Source: Pomacea canaliculata
Lineage: Eukaryota > Mollusca > Gastropoda > Architaenioglossa > Ampullariidae
Assembly (NCBI RefSeq): GCF_003073045.1
Contig: NC_037595.1
Coordinates: forward strand, 496,001 to 560,000
Length of the DNA stretch: 64,000 bases
Direction: 5' to 3'
In this document: piece after piece, positions 24,795 to 36,300 of the stretch
Numbering within the stretch: position 1 is the stretch's first letter
Layout of the letters: the number at the start of each line of letters is the position of its first letter
Made by a program: the position numbers and the translations under genes
Notes under the pieces: generated by a model
Databases searched by the model: none
Told to the model about the DNA's origin: nothing
What the model saw: only the letters and a program-made list of their open reading frames with translations

Positions 24795-25115
24795 TCACGT
24801 CACGTGAAGGGTTGGGGGGTGGCTGTCTACGACGCTACGTCACGTGAAGGGGGTCTGTCTACGTCACGTGAAGGGAATGGTGGTCGTTAGGTGAAGGTGA
24901 CCGTATAGCTGTGTATGGTCACGCTACAGTGACCCAGCTGTAGCTGTCTACGGTTGTCTAGGCGTGCTTTCCATGCTACACAGCTCTGTCTGTGGCCGGG
25001 ACAAACATTCCAGAAGGATCATTAGAGCCGCTATAGATGACGTCAGGTTAGTGTCGTGCGCATGCCACGTGCGAAGCTCTGCGCGTGCAGCTCAAGTCAA
25101 CGCGCATGCGTGGGA
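24795..25115 (+). promoter_or_regulatory. CpG-rich promoter-like region with CRE, E-box and NRF1-type sites
   Basis: ACGTCACGTGAAGGG-type sequence (E-box CACGTG overlapping a half CRE) occurs three times between 24795 and 24880. A perfect CRE, TGACGTCA, is at 25038-25045. NRF1-like palindromes TGCGCATGC (25057) and CGCGCATGCG (25101) follow. Dense CpG contrasts with the CpG-poor surroundings. About 310 bp downstream a strong donor (TACAG/GTAAGAC, exon end 25425) could end a non-coding first exon of a plus-strand gene, for example the open frame at 27861. No transcript evidence is available. Confidence 0.45.
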
Positions 25116-25217
25116 CAAGGGGCTGGACGGGGAGGAAGCGCGCTCGTCCCGCTGACAGACTGCAGGAGGGGAGGGGGTAAGGGGAGGGCTGGCTAGCAGT
25201 CTGTGTCGTGTGGCCGG

Positions 25218-25290
25218 ACACACACACACACACGCATGCACACATACACGCACACACACGCGCGCGCGCACATACACACACACACGCACG
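25218..25290. repeat. (CA)n/(CG)n alternating tract
   Basis: A run of CA, CG and TA dinucleotides includes CGCGCGCGCGCA. Alternating purine-pyrimidine DNA of this kind is prone to the Z-form. The Arg/Thr/His and Cys/Val frames over it are artefacts. Confidence 0.9.
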
Positions 25291-25429
25291 GCAGGTGGCG
25301 TAAAGCTGCCGTCTGCTACTGAGCACAGGTGTGCTGCCAGCCTTCTCCACAAACACCGGCATTCACGGTGCCTGCTGTGTCCGGCATGTAAACACACGAC
25401 AACCAGAGGGCCGCCGCTTGTACAGGTAA

Positions 25430-26290
25430 GACACTTGCAGGACTGTGAGATTGTCACCAGTACAAAGACACCACGTGGCCCTGTGTGGGACGCTTACCCC
25501 TGGCCGTCTCATGGTGGGCTGCAGTCTCCAGGTAACCATGCCAACCATGGTTTCCGTGGGAAAACCTTAACAGTCTGTGGCTTTGTGGTGTTCAAGTCCA
25601 TCGAGAAAAACTGATCGTCTGGCTGGCGACTGGCGGACTGACTGACTGACAGATTACTAAAGTTAGGATCGAACCCTGCAGGTGACATGACAAGACTAAC
25701 ATCAGCAGTTGACTCAGCTGAGTGACTACGACTGGGGTAGACCGAAACTGAACTCTGCTCACATTCACTGGTTTCCCAACTACAAGACCTCTGAGCATTT
25801 ATTTTACCTGAAATAGACTTTAGTTCTCTGGACATTCCCTGGCTGACCATTCAGTCGTTCTTTGATGTTTTTATTGGTTTAATTACTTTCACTTTGCCGT
25901 TAGCTTCACAGGCCTGATCACTATTGTGATATTTACTGATTACCTGGCAGTTTGATTGAACACTGATGATGAAAGACCATTCTGTAGACGTTAGGATTCT
26001 CAAACACCTGTGTTCTTGATATGTTAGTCCTCAGCCACTGCTGTGTCGATATGACCTGACGATATTTGTGGTGATGTTGTTCTCAAGAGTCTTGTTGCCA
26101 GGCAATAATTTTTTCTTGCTATGCACTGTTCGTGTAAGATGTTTCATCACTTAGCTACAACGATGTTATGCTTTTCAACTTTAACATTTCTACTGGCGTC
26201 TTCGTTACTGCTTTGTTACAATGCCCACAGAGATGGCCCACAGATTGCTGTGCTGCCCACAGAGGTGTTACATTCAATAGTTATTATTTC
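25430..26290. other. No gene seen
   Basis: There is no convincing coding frame. If the gene proposed for 25.1-29.3 kb is real, this is part of its first intron. Confidence 0.35.
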
Positions 26291-26291
26291 C

Positions 26292-26402
26292 CACAGTGAT
26301 CAACATGTGACCCTCGGCTGTTATTTACTCAGTGATCAACATGTGACACTCGGCTGTTATTTACTCAGTGATCAACATGTGACCCTCAGCTGTTATTTAC
26401 TG
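26292..26402. repeat. 36-bp tandem repeat, three copies
   Basis: Three nearly identical units of CAGTGATCAACATGTGACCC plus TCGGCTGTTATTTACT. Confidence 0.95.
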
Positions 26403-26784
26403 ACACATATTGTGTGTTATTATTATCAGTAGCTGTTATGTCACCACATGATGTTATTCCTACTGGTCCGCTAATTTAATGATGTGTCCAGTGCATGTCT
26501 ACAACACTGATCAGACATAAAACAGATGCACAGATACAAAGAAAGGGGGAGATAATAGCTGCACGTCACGCTAATGGCGGAACACATCCTACAGGGAGAC
26601 TACTCAATGACTGACTAAATGTGTTCTTATTTTTCTAAACTACCTCCCCTGGGCGGAAACGCGCGGAACAAAGGAGATAAAATGGTGGAAGTCATGTGGG
26701 CTTTGTGGACAGCAACCCTGTGACAGCCCTGCATGAAGAGAAAGTCTGGCGTCACACAAGGACACGTGCACCTGTCGACCGGCA

Positions 26785-27575
26785 TACAATGTCACGCCCA
26801 CAGTACATGTAGTGTGGTGACAACTTGTATACAATGTCACGCCCACAGTACATGTAGTGTGGTACCTACCTACAATGTCACGCCCACAGTACATGAGTGT
26901 GGTGACAACTTGTATACAATGTCATGCCCACAGTACATGTAGTGTGGTGACAACTTGTATACAATGTCACGCCCACAGTACATGAGTGTGGTGACAACTT
27001 GTATACAATGTCATGCCCACAGTACATGTAGTGTGGTACCTACATACAATGTCACGCCCACAGTACATGTAGTGTGGTGACAACTTGTATACAATGTCAC
27101 GCCCACAGTACATGTAGTGTGGTACCTACCTACAATGTCACGCCCACAGTACATGTAGTGTGGTGACAACTTGTATACAATGTCACGCCCACAGTACATG
27201 AGTGTGGTGACAACTTGTATACAATGTCATGCCCACAGTACATGTAGTGTGGTACCTACCTACAATGTCACGCCCACAGTACATGTAGTGTGGTGACAAC
27301 TTGTATACAATGTCATGCCCACAGTACATGTAGTGTGGTGACAACTTGTATACAATGTCATGCCCACAGTACATGTAGTGTGGTGACAACTTGTATACAA
27401 TGTCATGCCCACAGTACATGAGTGTGGTGACAACTTGTATACAATGTCATGCCCACAGTACATGTAGTGTGGTACCTACATACAATGTCATGCCCACAGT
27501 ACATGTAGTGTTGTACCTACCTACAATGTCATGCCCACAATACATGTAGTGTGCTACCTACACACAATGTCACAC
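26785..27575. repeat. About 18-copy minisatellite with mixed 41/43/45-bp units
   Basis: All units share CAATGTCAYGCCCACAGTAC plus ATG(TA)GTGTGGT. They then take one of two linkers, GACAACTTGTATA or ACCTACMTA. The order of linker types is irregular but blocks of several units recur, as expected from unequal exchange. Tyr/Thr/Cys-rich minus-strand frames across it are artefacts. The array ends about 290 bp before the 27861 open frame. Confidence 0.95.
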
Positions 27576-27860
27576 GTTGGTGTGCTGGTGTACCATGCTG
27601 TATTAATACATTACATATTGTGCGCAGGTGTGCTACAGTATTACATATTATACACAGGTGTGCCATGCTGTACTAAAACATTACATATTGGTGTGCAGGT
27701 GTACCATGCTGTAGGTGTACAAGTGTGTCAAGCTCATCGACTACATTTGATAACTGTCGCCGTGACCCATCTCCACCAGCCATGTGACGAGAACGCCAGC
27801 CACCGGAAAAACAGCTTCCCGTCTCCTTAGCAACACGTCCTTTACACACGAATCTGCAGA

Positions 27861-29297
27861 ATGAAGTCACACTCAAGTCACATTCAAGTCACATTCCAGT
27901 CAGAGCGGTTTGTGGAGGATGAGTGGTACCACTCAGTTAATCCGTTAAACTGCCGAGTTGGCGGGGTCAGACGGAGCCCTGGGTGCTTCTTGACTTCACG
28001 GTTCACTGCCAGCGGGATTCCACAGGAGAAACAACACAAGAGACAGAGCTACCCCCACCTAGCAGCCCAGCAACGCCCGACTACCACAATGTCCCGAAAG
28101 AACCCGCACAACCGCGATAAGGGGTCTTGCCCTGCCCTAAAAGGTAGGGTCAAAGCGGACCCCAGCCCACAGCATCACAGCAAAGTGTGCTCCAGTCTTC
28201 ACCCCGGGATTCAGACGAGCCCCAGTCCACGGGTGTGGTCCAGCTTCAAGGGCTCACTTGGTAGACTCCAGACCAACAACTCCACCATCCAAGGATGCAC
28301 AGGGCTGACCTCCCCCTACTTACTGTGCACATCCTGTCATAGGGACACTCGGAGAACTGTGAAGATGGCGACCCTGGCCACACAGCCCGTAGCAAAGCCC
28401 TGCCAGAGATTTGTAAGCAGGCTGCACGCACCCCTCGTGTTCATGTCTGCCAGCAGAACCAGTCAGCAGGGTCACGTAAAACAGGGCGAAGGTCACAGAC
28501 AGCAGGGTCATGTACAAGGTCATGTGCAGGCCTCAGTGTTGATGGCAGATGTGCAGCTGCTGGCTATACCCAGAAAGTGTGCAGAGCCCCCGCCCCCAGT
28601 TACCTTCCCCACTCTTGCAACAGGCAGATCCCCGAGGGTGAACTATGTCCGAGTTGCCGGCAAAACAAGTCACCTCCGGTTGCAGCCCACACGCTTACAA
28701 AACTCCAGGGTCAAGGCTGATGCTGATCATAAAGCAGGCCAAGACTACAATGCAGCGGTAGGTGATGAGGTCGGTGCTGATGTTGATTTCTCGGGCTGCA
28801 CATCTCCTGTCCACTCAAGTCTAGGGGCGGCTCGCATTCCTCAAGCACCACCACCATCTCAAGCAAACTTTCACCCACACAGTGAGGTCAGGTCAGTTCC
28901 CGAGACAACCATTACTCTGACCATGGAAGAGACTGTTGAGGGTGAAACCATCTCGATCACAAGACAGCTCGTAGTGCCCGAAGAACACCCAGATGGACAA
29001 CATGCTCAGAATAGTCCCCGTGCCAGGGGCCTGCTGTCTGTACCTGAAAAAGAGCCACCTGGTCCACATGGTCAGCATAGTCCTCATGCCAGGGGCCTGC
29101 TGTCTGTACCTGAAAAAGAGCCACCTGGTCCACATGGTCAGCATAGTCCCCGTGCCAGGGGCCTGCTGTCTGTACCTGGTTATGTGCATGTACATGAAGG
29201 TCGTCCCGGTTACTCTGGGTCAGAGGCCTCTGGGTATTATCAAAACCTTTTAACAAGTCAGGTGAAAATAAATCCGGTGGTGACAGGGAGGATTTGA
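27861..29297 (+). CDS. Uncharacterised 478-aa open frame (candidate orphan gene or terminal exon)
   Basis: I do not recognise this protein. The frame runs 478 codons from ATG to TGA in a region where other non-repeat frames rarely exceed 110 codons. An acceptor-like AATCTGCAG ends at 27859, immediately before the ATG, so it may be the last coding exon of a spliced gene. A promoter-like region with a good donor at 25425/25426 lies 2.4 kb upstream. The product is predicted to be hydrophilic and largely disordered, rich in Ser, Pro, Gln, His, Arg and Thr, with no signal peptide or membrane segment. It includes GHVKQGEGHRQQGHVQGHVQ, an acidic-hydrophobic stretch (TITLTMEETVEGETISITRQ), then a 22-residue repeat (VPEKEPPGPHGQHSP plus HARGLLS) in two full copies flanked by partial ones. 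A candidate AATAAA lies at about 29800. It could be lineage-specific or a chance frame. Confidence 0.45.
   Translation: MKSHSSHIQVTFQSERFVEDEWYHSVNPLNCRVGGVRRSPGCFLTSRFTASGIPQEKQHKRQSYPHLAAQQRPTTTMSRKNPHNRDKGSCPALKGRVKADPSPQHHSKVCSSLHPGIQTSPSPRVWSSFKGSLGRLQTNNSTIQGCTGLTSPYLLCTSCHRDTRRTVKMATLATQPVAKPCQRFVSRLHAPLVFMSASRTSQQGHVKQGEGHRQQGHVQGHVQASVLMADVQLLAIPRKCAEPPPPVTFPTLATGRSPRVNYVRVAGKTSHLRLQPTRLQNSRVKADADHKAGQDYNAAVGDEVGADVDFSGCTSPVHSSLGAARIPQAPPPSQANFHPHSEVRSVPETTITLTMEETVEGETISITRQLVVPEEHPDGQHAQNSPRARGLLSVPEKEPPGPHGQHSPHARGLLSVPEKEPPGPHGQHSPRARGLLSVPGYVHVHEGRPGYSGSEASGYYQNLLTSQVKINPVVTGRI
29021..29177 (+). repeat. 66-bp in-frame repeat within the orphan open frame
   Basis: Two almost identical 66-bp units plus partial flanking copies encode 22 residues each (VPEKEPPGPHGQHSP, then H/RARGLLS). 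The length is a multiple of three, so copy-number change keeps the frame open. Confidence 0.9.
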
Positions 29298-32200
29298 AGA
29301 CAGCTTAAGTTATTTCCCTTGATGTCCTTGACACCAGTAGCAACAGTGCAATACACGACCTTGAACTTGGTGGTCAGCTGAGGCCAACAGAAGACGAGAG
29401 CCAGAGTGTAACACACCTGACCTGCAACTTCAGCCAGCCTAGGTATGTAGGGCAAACAACACTCTTGTCAAATAAACCACTCTTGAAATCTAGTTTATTG
29501 CCAAACATCTGCAAAGATATCAACTGCAGAAAGTCCAGCAGCTGCCCAGCAGATGACAAACAACTGATGCCGAGGTCAAGGACAAGGTCTGTTCACAGAA
29601 TCACTTCTGTGTCTCCACTCACTGCTCACCAGGCAAAGCGCTTCTGACTGCAGTCCCAGTGCATGGCCAAACACCTGCAAGTGCAGTAGGACTGGAGTGC
29701 AACACAAAACTTTCTAGCACAGTATCACCATCAGTGACAAACACTTCTACTACACGTACACTGCTCAGTGAAGTATTGGAACATCACCTTCATATAAAAT
29801 AAAAAAACATTCATGCCTCCTTACATCAAGGAGTTGCTTTTCCTTTTATTTCATACTAGCTATATGGTACCTGGCTTCTTTTCCGGCTTTGTGTTTCTAG
29901 TCAACCTTTGATTTATCATTTCATTTGAATCAAGCTCATCTATGACATGTGATGTGAAAATTCAGCATCCAAAAGGGTCTTGTTTTACATATAAACAGGC
30001 ATCCACACCCCGAAGTGTTATCGGAGGTTACTCGAGCTCACCAATCCCCTCACCTGTGCTGCCCACGTGATCACGAAGCCTCACGGTGCATGTTTTGTGT
30101 GGGGGCTGGTGGAGGTGTTCAGTCGCGCCCACCCACAGCTCGGCCATGAACACCGGGCACACAAACAGCTTGAGGTCCAACATAGTGTGACCACTTCCAT
30201 GCACGCACCTTTCCAGTACATCTTACTGACATAAAAAAGTATAGACGCAGGACGCCGAGAGGGCACAGGAGACACATGTCCATCTAGCCTCTCTCTTCTA
30301 GACGAACGAGACATGGGTGTGGTGTAATAACCACATTGTCCCAGTCTCCCGAGGGGACACAGAGGAGATATGTAGGTCTCCCTTACACCGCTCTAAAGAA
30401 CATTTCACAGGCCGATTCCTATACTTTCCCGCCGCAGTTCGCCTTTGAACACCTGCCCGCCACCCTGTCCCCAGGTTGAGGAGCGGCAAACTTCACGAGG
30501 AAGAGATGAGGGCAGGCATGACAGGAAGTGAGTACTGTGGAGATGTTAGCATGTAGCCTTCATGGGCCGCATGGGTATATCCAAGAGACCACAGAGACGA
30601 GGTAGCTACCCCACGTCTTAACTGCGTGAAGTTGGGCGAATAATGACAAGTCTTTATTTACGAGAGGTAAGATAAGCAAGAAAATGCTTTTTTTCCTTTT
30701 AGCCCTCACCCTTTACAGGGAAGAAAATTAACTACGTAAATAAAGTAATTAAGAATTATAGAATAGTTTGTAGTAAACATAAAAGAAGGTGGATATGTAC
30801 AAAATAACAAGTTGAGGGCTCATTAGGGTGACAGGTGGGGATGGAAAGGGGGCTAAACTGATCTCATGTCCTATCGTCCTGTGGTCGTTTGACCAGATCA
30901 GGTTTAGACAGCTGGATTTGAAGTAGCTAGAGGGTGATCTCCACATAGTCATGTCATCTAGTACAGTATGAAGAGTACACTTGCTGCTATAAATATTAGT
31001 ATTCATACATTACTTTAACAAGTGTTATTGCAGCAACACGTGATTTCCCTTCCCTGACAAGTTGGATCACAGGATTTAAAGCAAAAGTTTAATAAGGTAT
31101 GATGTTTTGAGAGAAGCAGGAGACAACGCTCTCTCTGGCTTGCTCCCCCTCCAGTTCTTTAACCTCACTTGTTTAGCCACCCCACACCCCTTCAGTCTCA
31201 TTAGTAACATGTCACATGAAACAGTTTTCAATGTTTGTTCTGTGCAGTAGAGGCATGTCACTGTTTCTTCTGGATATTTTTTTTCATTTGGGACCACTGA
31301 TGACAGAATGGAGAAAATAAGTCACAGTCCATGACAAGCCACGCTCCTGCAAAAACTTGGTGAGGATGAGGCAGTGGGGATTCAAAGGTTTCAAATGCTG
31401 CCACCCCCCCACAAACACAAACACACACTCTATAAGATCACACATATGTTGTGTCATGTTTGATCAACAGACACGGGTGTGCTGTGCATCACACCTCGTG
31501 TCATCAGCTTGCCACGAGTTACTCCAGATAAGCTACAATGCATAAAATCCATTCTCATGTTATTTGTTTTGCAACATTGGCTACAAAGAGTTCATGGAAG
31601 GACAGATGTTGCCCCACAAAAAGCCGGGTCAACAGTAATCTCATCAGGTCATGTCACAAGCCGTTCTCACACAGACTGTAATCAGCTGTGAAACTAATCA
31701 AAAGCTACCACACAACACCAGTCCAAGCAGCTTCACACCAAATTAGAAGGTAGTCACGCTAGGCCAGGTCACACAGTAGTCACATCACACCAGGACAGAC
31801 CACAAGCAGTTGTCACACCAGATCAATGTCACACGGCTGTAAAATTTGGTCAGAAAACAGAAATAGGTTTCAAACTGTTTCAGATGCTTTTAGGTTTTCT
31901 ATGACGCATTTTGTATGCAACACAAATCTGCCAAAGGTCAATTGCTCTCCTCAAGTTTGCACAAGACAGTGCTGCTAAGAACTAAACTAGAGATTACAGA
32001 CCTACATGATGAGTAAGCATAACTAATGGCAGCTTCCCATGGAGTTCAGTCACAGAACTGTCAGTGTAAAAACAGTTTTTTTAAAAATGAGGTTTTAAAA
32101 AAATGAACATATTAAAAGTAAATATACATAACCTTTATTTTTTAAAATGCATTGCAAAATAGTGAATACATTCTCAAAAGCAAGAAATCATTGCAAAGTG

Positions 32201-33372
32201 ATTCATCTGAGCAGAGTGAATGGACACATCAACTTTCATTATTTAGTCATATACACAGCTGAAGACTTCTGTTTCCACGACTGTGTATTATTTTCTAAAG
32301 AAATTTCCATCAAAAATGTGATAATTGCTACATGTTCATTCATTATGTCACAAACAGTTCCAATGTGGAAACTGTCGTCAGAATTGCATCGTCATCAGCT
32401 GCAACATTCTGTCCCAAGACTGGCAGAAATGTCACAAAATCATCACATTTAACACAAGCGTTCATCAAATTAGTGTTCAAATGACTATTCACTAAGTACT
32501 CCTGTATATTTGTGTCAATGTGTCTGCTGCCATTGTGACTGCACACTCGTACCAACTTTTTGAATAAGGGTGGGTGTCTTTGCCCGCCAGTGGGTGGCTA
32601 CCATAAACTGGACACTGCCATGTCATATACCACTGGAGTCAGCAGACAATGCTCTTTCACGTTCACCAAGGGAAGCACATGGTGTTTTGCAAGTGGTTCG
32701 AGCTACATCATTTCAAAGTTGACAAATAGTTTGCATCACCTTTTATTGTGCTTTAGAACTGTTACAGTTCATAAAAAAATACACAGGCATGTCCGCAAAT
32801 CTTCACTGATTTAATTCAATAAGTAGATATCAATATCCATATGAAAGTTTGTGAACGTGAGCACAAATACCAACCCATCAAAACGCGTTACACATCGTGC
32901 AGATGCCAATTGTCGTGCCATGCATCATGCATCCTTACAAAATACACGTTATTCTCCCCGTCACACAAAACACAGAAATACTTTGAACACATGCCGAAAA
33001 GTTTTTTTTCATTGGGATTTAAATGACTTCATTATAGATGTCAGCAACTGATGAAACCACTTCTCCCTTGAAACTAAACCTAACCCTCACACTTGTAATC
33101 ACTGGTTACAGCAAGTGGAAAAGTCACTACAATGGTCAACAGAGGCACGAGATATGAGATATGACAGATGGAAAACTATAAACATTTTTGGATAATCATA
33201 AATGTAAAATCTTCTATCAAGAACTAAACGTGTCATTAGAGAAACTGTACATAATTTTGTATTTCTGAAAAAAATACCATAAAATCCAGTTAATGTCAGA
33301 AGAAGAACTATAGCGATCTACTGATGCATTGTTGACCCAATATACTTGATAAAGGTTAGAGTAATATAGGGT
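29298..33372. other. Intergenic region, no supported gene
   Basis: The region holds the inverted dispersed repeat at 30806-30978 and a loose CAGGTCACACAGTAGTCACA-type repeat at about 31690-31850. All open frames are short (101 codons or fewer) and lack recognisable motifs. The part just below 33373 should include the DERA 3' UTR. A candidate minus-strand AATAAA (TTTATT on plus) is at 32134. Confidence 0.5.
30806..30978 (-). repeat. Inverted copy of the dispersed repeat at 1171-1339
   Basis: Read on the minus strand it begins CTTCATACTGTACTAGATGA and ends CCTAATGAGCCCTCAACTTG. This matches 1171-1339 over about 170 bp with roughly one change in ten. The two copies are 29 kb apart. Confidence 0.85.
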
Positions 33373-36300
33373 CTATGCTAGAGGTATTTGGTAGGAGGCT
33401 GGGTACCTGCCAGTGACAAAGTGATACAGCTGCCGTTCAATGTCACCCAGAAGAGCGCTGGCACCAATACGAAACAGCTGAGGTTGAGTCCAGTCATCTC
33501 CAAGTTCTTCCTTCATAAGCATCAACCATGTGCATGCATCTTTAGCTGTGCGAATACCTCCTGCTGGCTTGAATCCCACCTAGTCAGTAGGTAAACCACA
33601 ATAAGCTGATAATTAGAAACATATGCTTGTTAAAACTCATCACAAAAGGTCTACAATGATCCAAGATAAGCTGTTTTATATTTTCAAGACACAATTACTA
33701 GCAGTAAATTCTCAGGCCCAATACAAATGCGCAAGATTTGGCCAAGTTTGTCCAAGCTTGGCCGAATCTTGTGTGTTTGCTGGGTAATAATAATCCTTAA
33801 ATACATTTAAACTACTAAAGGTATTCAGAAGTAATGATGTCAAACATTACTTCAATATACAGAGGAATATAGACAAGATGAACTCGAGGATATCAGCAAA
33901 GAATACAGTCAGGAGAGGTATTTGAGGTACTTTTGGTCTTATGGTGCCAATCAAACATTTTCCACTCTCCTAAACATTCCGACATCCCTAAACTGATGAA
34001 AATGTATAAGTATAATAGTAACAATAATAAACAAGTCTACTGTAGGTAATAGAACTAGAACCTTATGCCTTGTCCTCTCGTAGTAATCCCGTATGGCTCT
34101 AACCATAACCAGGGCCACAGGAAAGGTTGCGTTGACACCTTCCTTACCTGTAGAAGTCTTGATAAAGTCAGCCCCTGTCAAAAATAAGAGCTTTTGTAGA
34201 AAAATACTAATATCTAAGTCTGATCATTCCTTATTTATCCATGTCAATAAGTGGGAAACTGAGCAGAGCAAGTCTTAAAACTGGTCTGCATATTTCTGTG
34301 ACTGTCACATGGTCAAATACATTACATCAAGCATTAATGAATAACACAGAAGGAAACCCTTGATCCATTCAGTGCTTATTTTGCCATAAATGTTCTTCCT
34401 TTCACAACTACATTGAGGCTCAAACATTTAAAACAAAATTATTTGTAAGGCCCTTGACTGCAACTGAAAAATACAAGTGATCCAAAATCATTTTAGCACC
34501 CAAACACAAAAATTAAAAATGTTAAACTTCTTTCTTTGCATTGAATCAGATGTTGCCACTTAAAAAACATTTTTTTAAATCTTTTATTGACTGCAATACT
34601 TTACTATTTTACATCAGGGGAAACATCTTTCACTCAGCACACTCTTTCAATACAAAGAGAAGAGTAGAGCAGAGGAAGGAAATATCAGGATTGGGAAAGA
34701 GAAAGAGACAAAGAGGACATCACACCTTTTACTGTTTCGATTCATAGTAATCATTCAATGTGGGGCTTTAACTATTCATAGTAGAAATTCAATGTGTTGT
34801 TCAGCATATGGCTTTTACTGTTGGTATTCACAGAAGTAATTCAGTGTATAGATCAGTGTATGGCTTCTACTGTTTGTGTTCATGGCAATAGTTCAATGTA
34901 AAACTTCTGCCATGGTGGCAGCAACAGTTGAAACCCTACTCACACCAAGCATATTGGGAATCACACATAATATGATGATCAGCAGGGCATACTTGGCTAC
35001 ATAAGTGACTCATGCCACAAGCACACTGTGCTGACGAGAGCACCCCCAACACACTTTCCCCTGGGGTACAGAGGGTGATTGCATACCTGCCATCATACAG
35101 ACCATGCTGGCTTTGTACACGTTGACCAGTGAGCCCAACTCACCAGTGGCAAGAATTGTTTTCATGTGTGCCTCTCCACATGCCTTGCGCATGTGCTGCA
35201 CCTCATCATAAACACCTGTCACAGATGCGGGGATTCAACTAATGTATTTAACTCTTATCACAAAAGGTGTGATATCAAATAATGTTCAAAGGTATTCACA
35301 TTCATATATCTACATTTCTCTAGAATTACTTCTAAGCATTTCAATTCTTTTCATGAAATCCTGACCCTATAGTAGCACCCTAACAACCTCTAGGTGAGAA
35401 ATTGTCAAGCACTCCATCCCCAAACTTCCGACGTATCGACTGGACTGAGTACACCACAGCACCTCACAGTGGAGAAAGTAAGCAGATCAGAAACCACACA
35501 CTAGGAAGGAAGACAACAAAGAGGCGAGGATCAAGAGGATGGATAAGAAACAGTGCAGCAGACAGGCTGTTGGCATCTGCTATCACTACCTTCACCCATG
35601 CCCACTCCATTGAAAATAAAATGACAGAACTCACCACACTGGTGAAATAGGACCATAACTATTAATGTACCAGCACAATTTATGTCACAGACAACTAAGT
35701 AAAAACAAACTGTTGTACAGCAAACAACTAACATTGTGTCATATGAAATACTGTGTTGTTTCGGCTATTTTACCTGCTGCATGAATTTGATAATAAAGAC
35801 ATCACTGCAAAGATATCAGCCAGCTACAATAAGGCCTTGCATAGATCAGACTGTCTTTATTCTGCATGGTAGACATCCACATCATGATAGCATCAATGAC
35901 AGCAGCAAAGACCAGGCTGGACAGGATCTGGAGCAGCAACACCATCAGTACAAGCTGTACAAGTCCCTTGACATTGCCATCCTGCTGTAGAGACATCAGA
36001 TGTGAACTCTGCTTGGTGACTCAGAGAAGAGAATTCTAGCATTTGAGAACAAGTGCCTGAGGAGGCTATGAATATCATATATGAAAATAAAACCAATGAC
36101 TTTTGCCACCAGGAACCCCTTTTTTGACAGTAAAGTGGTGGAAGTTAGTCTGGTTTGACCATGTGACCCAGCACAACACTTCTAAGCCCATTCTTCGGAG
36201 TACTTTGGAGGGATGGTGTCGACACCAAGGTGGACAGACGAAGAACTGGCTTGCAAATATAGAGATGTGGACATTGACACCAGGGTGGACAGAGGAAGAA

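Noticed and set aside
27860..29297. Assignment of the 478-codon frame to a known transposon or gene family
   Set aside because: No motif supported any family, so it is left unnamed.
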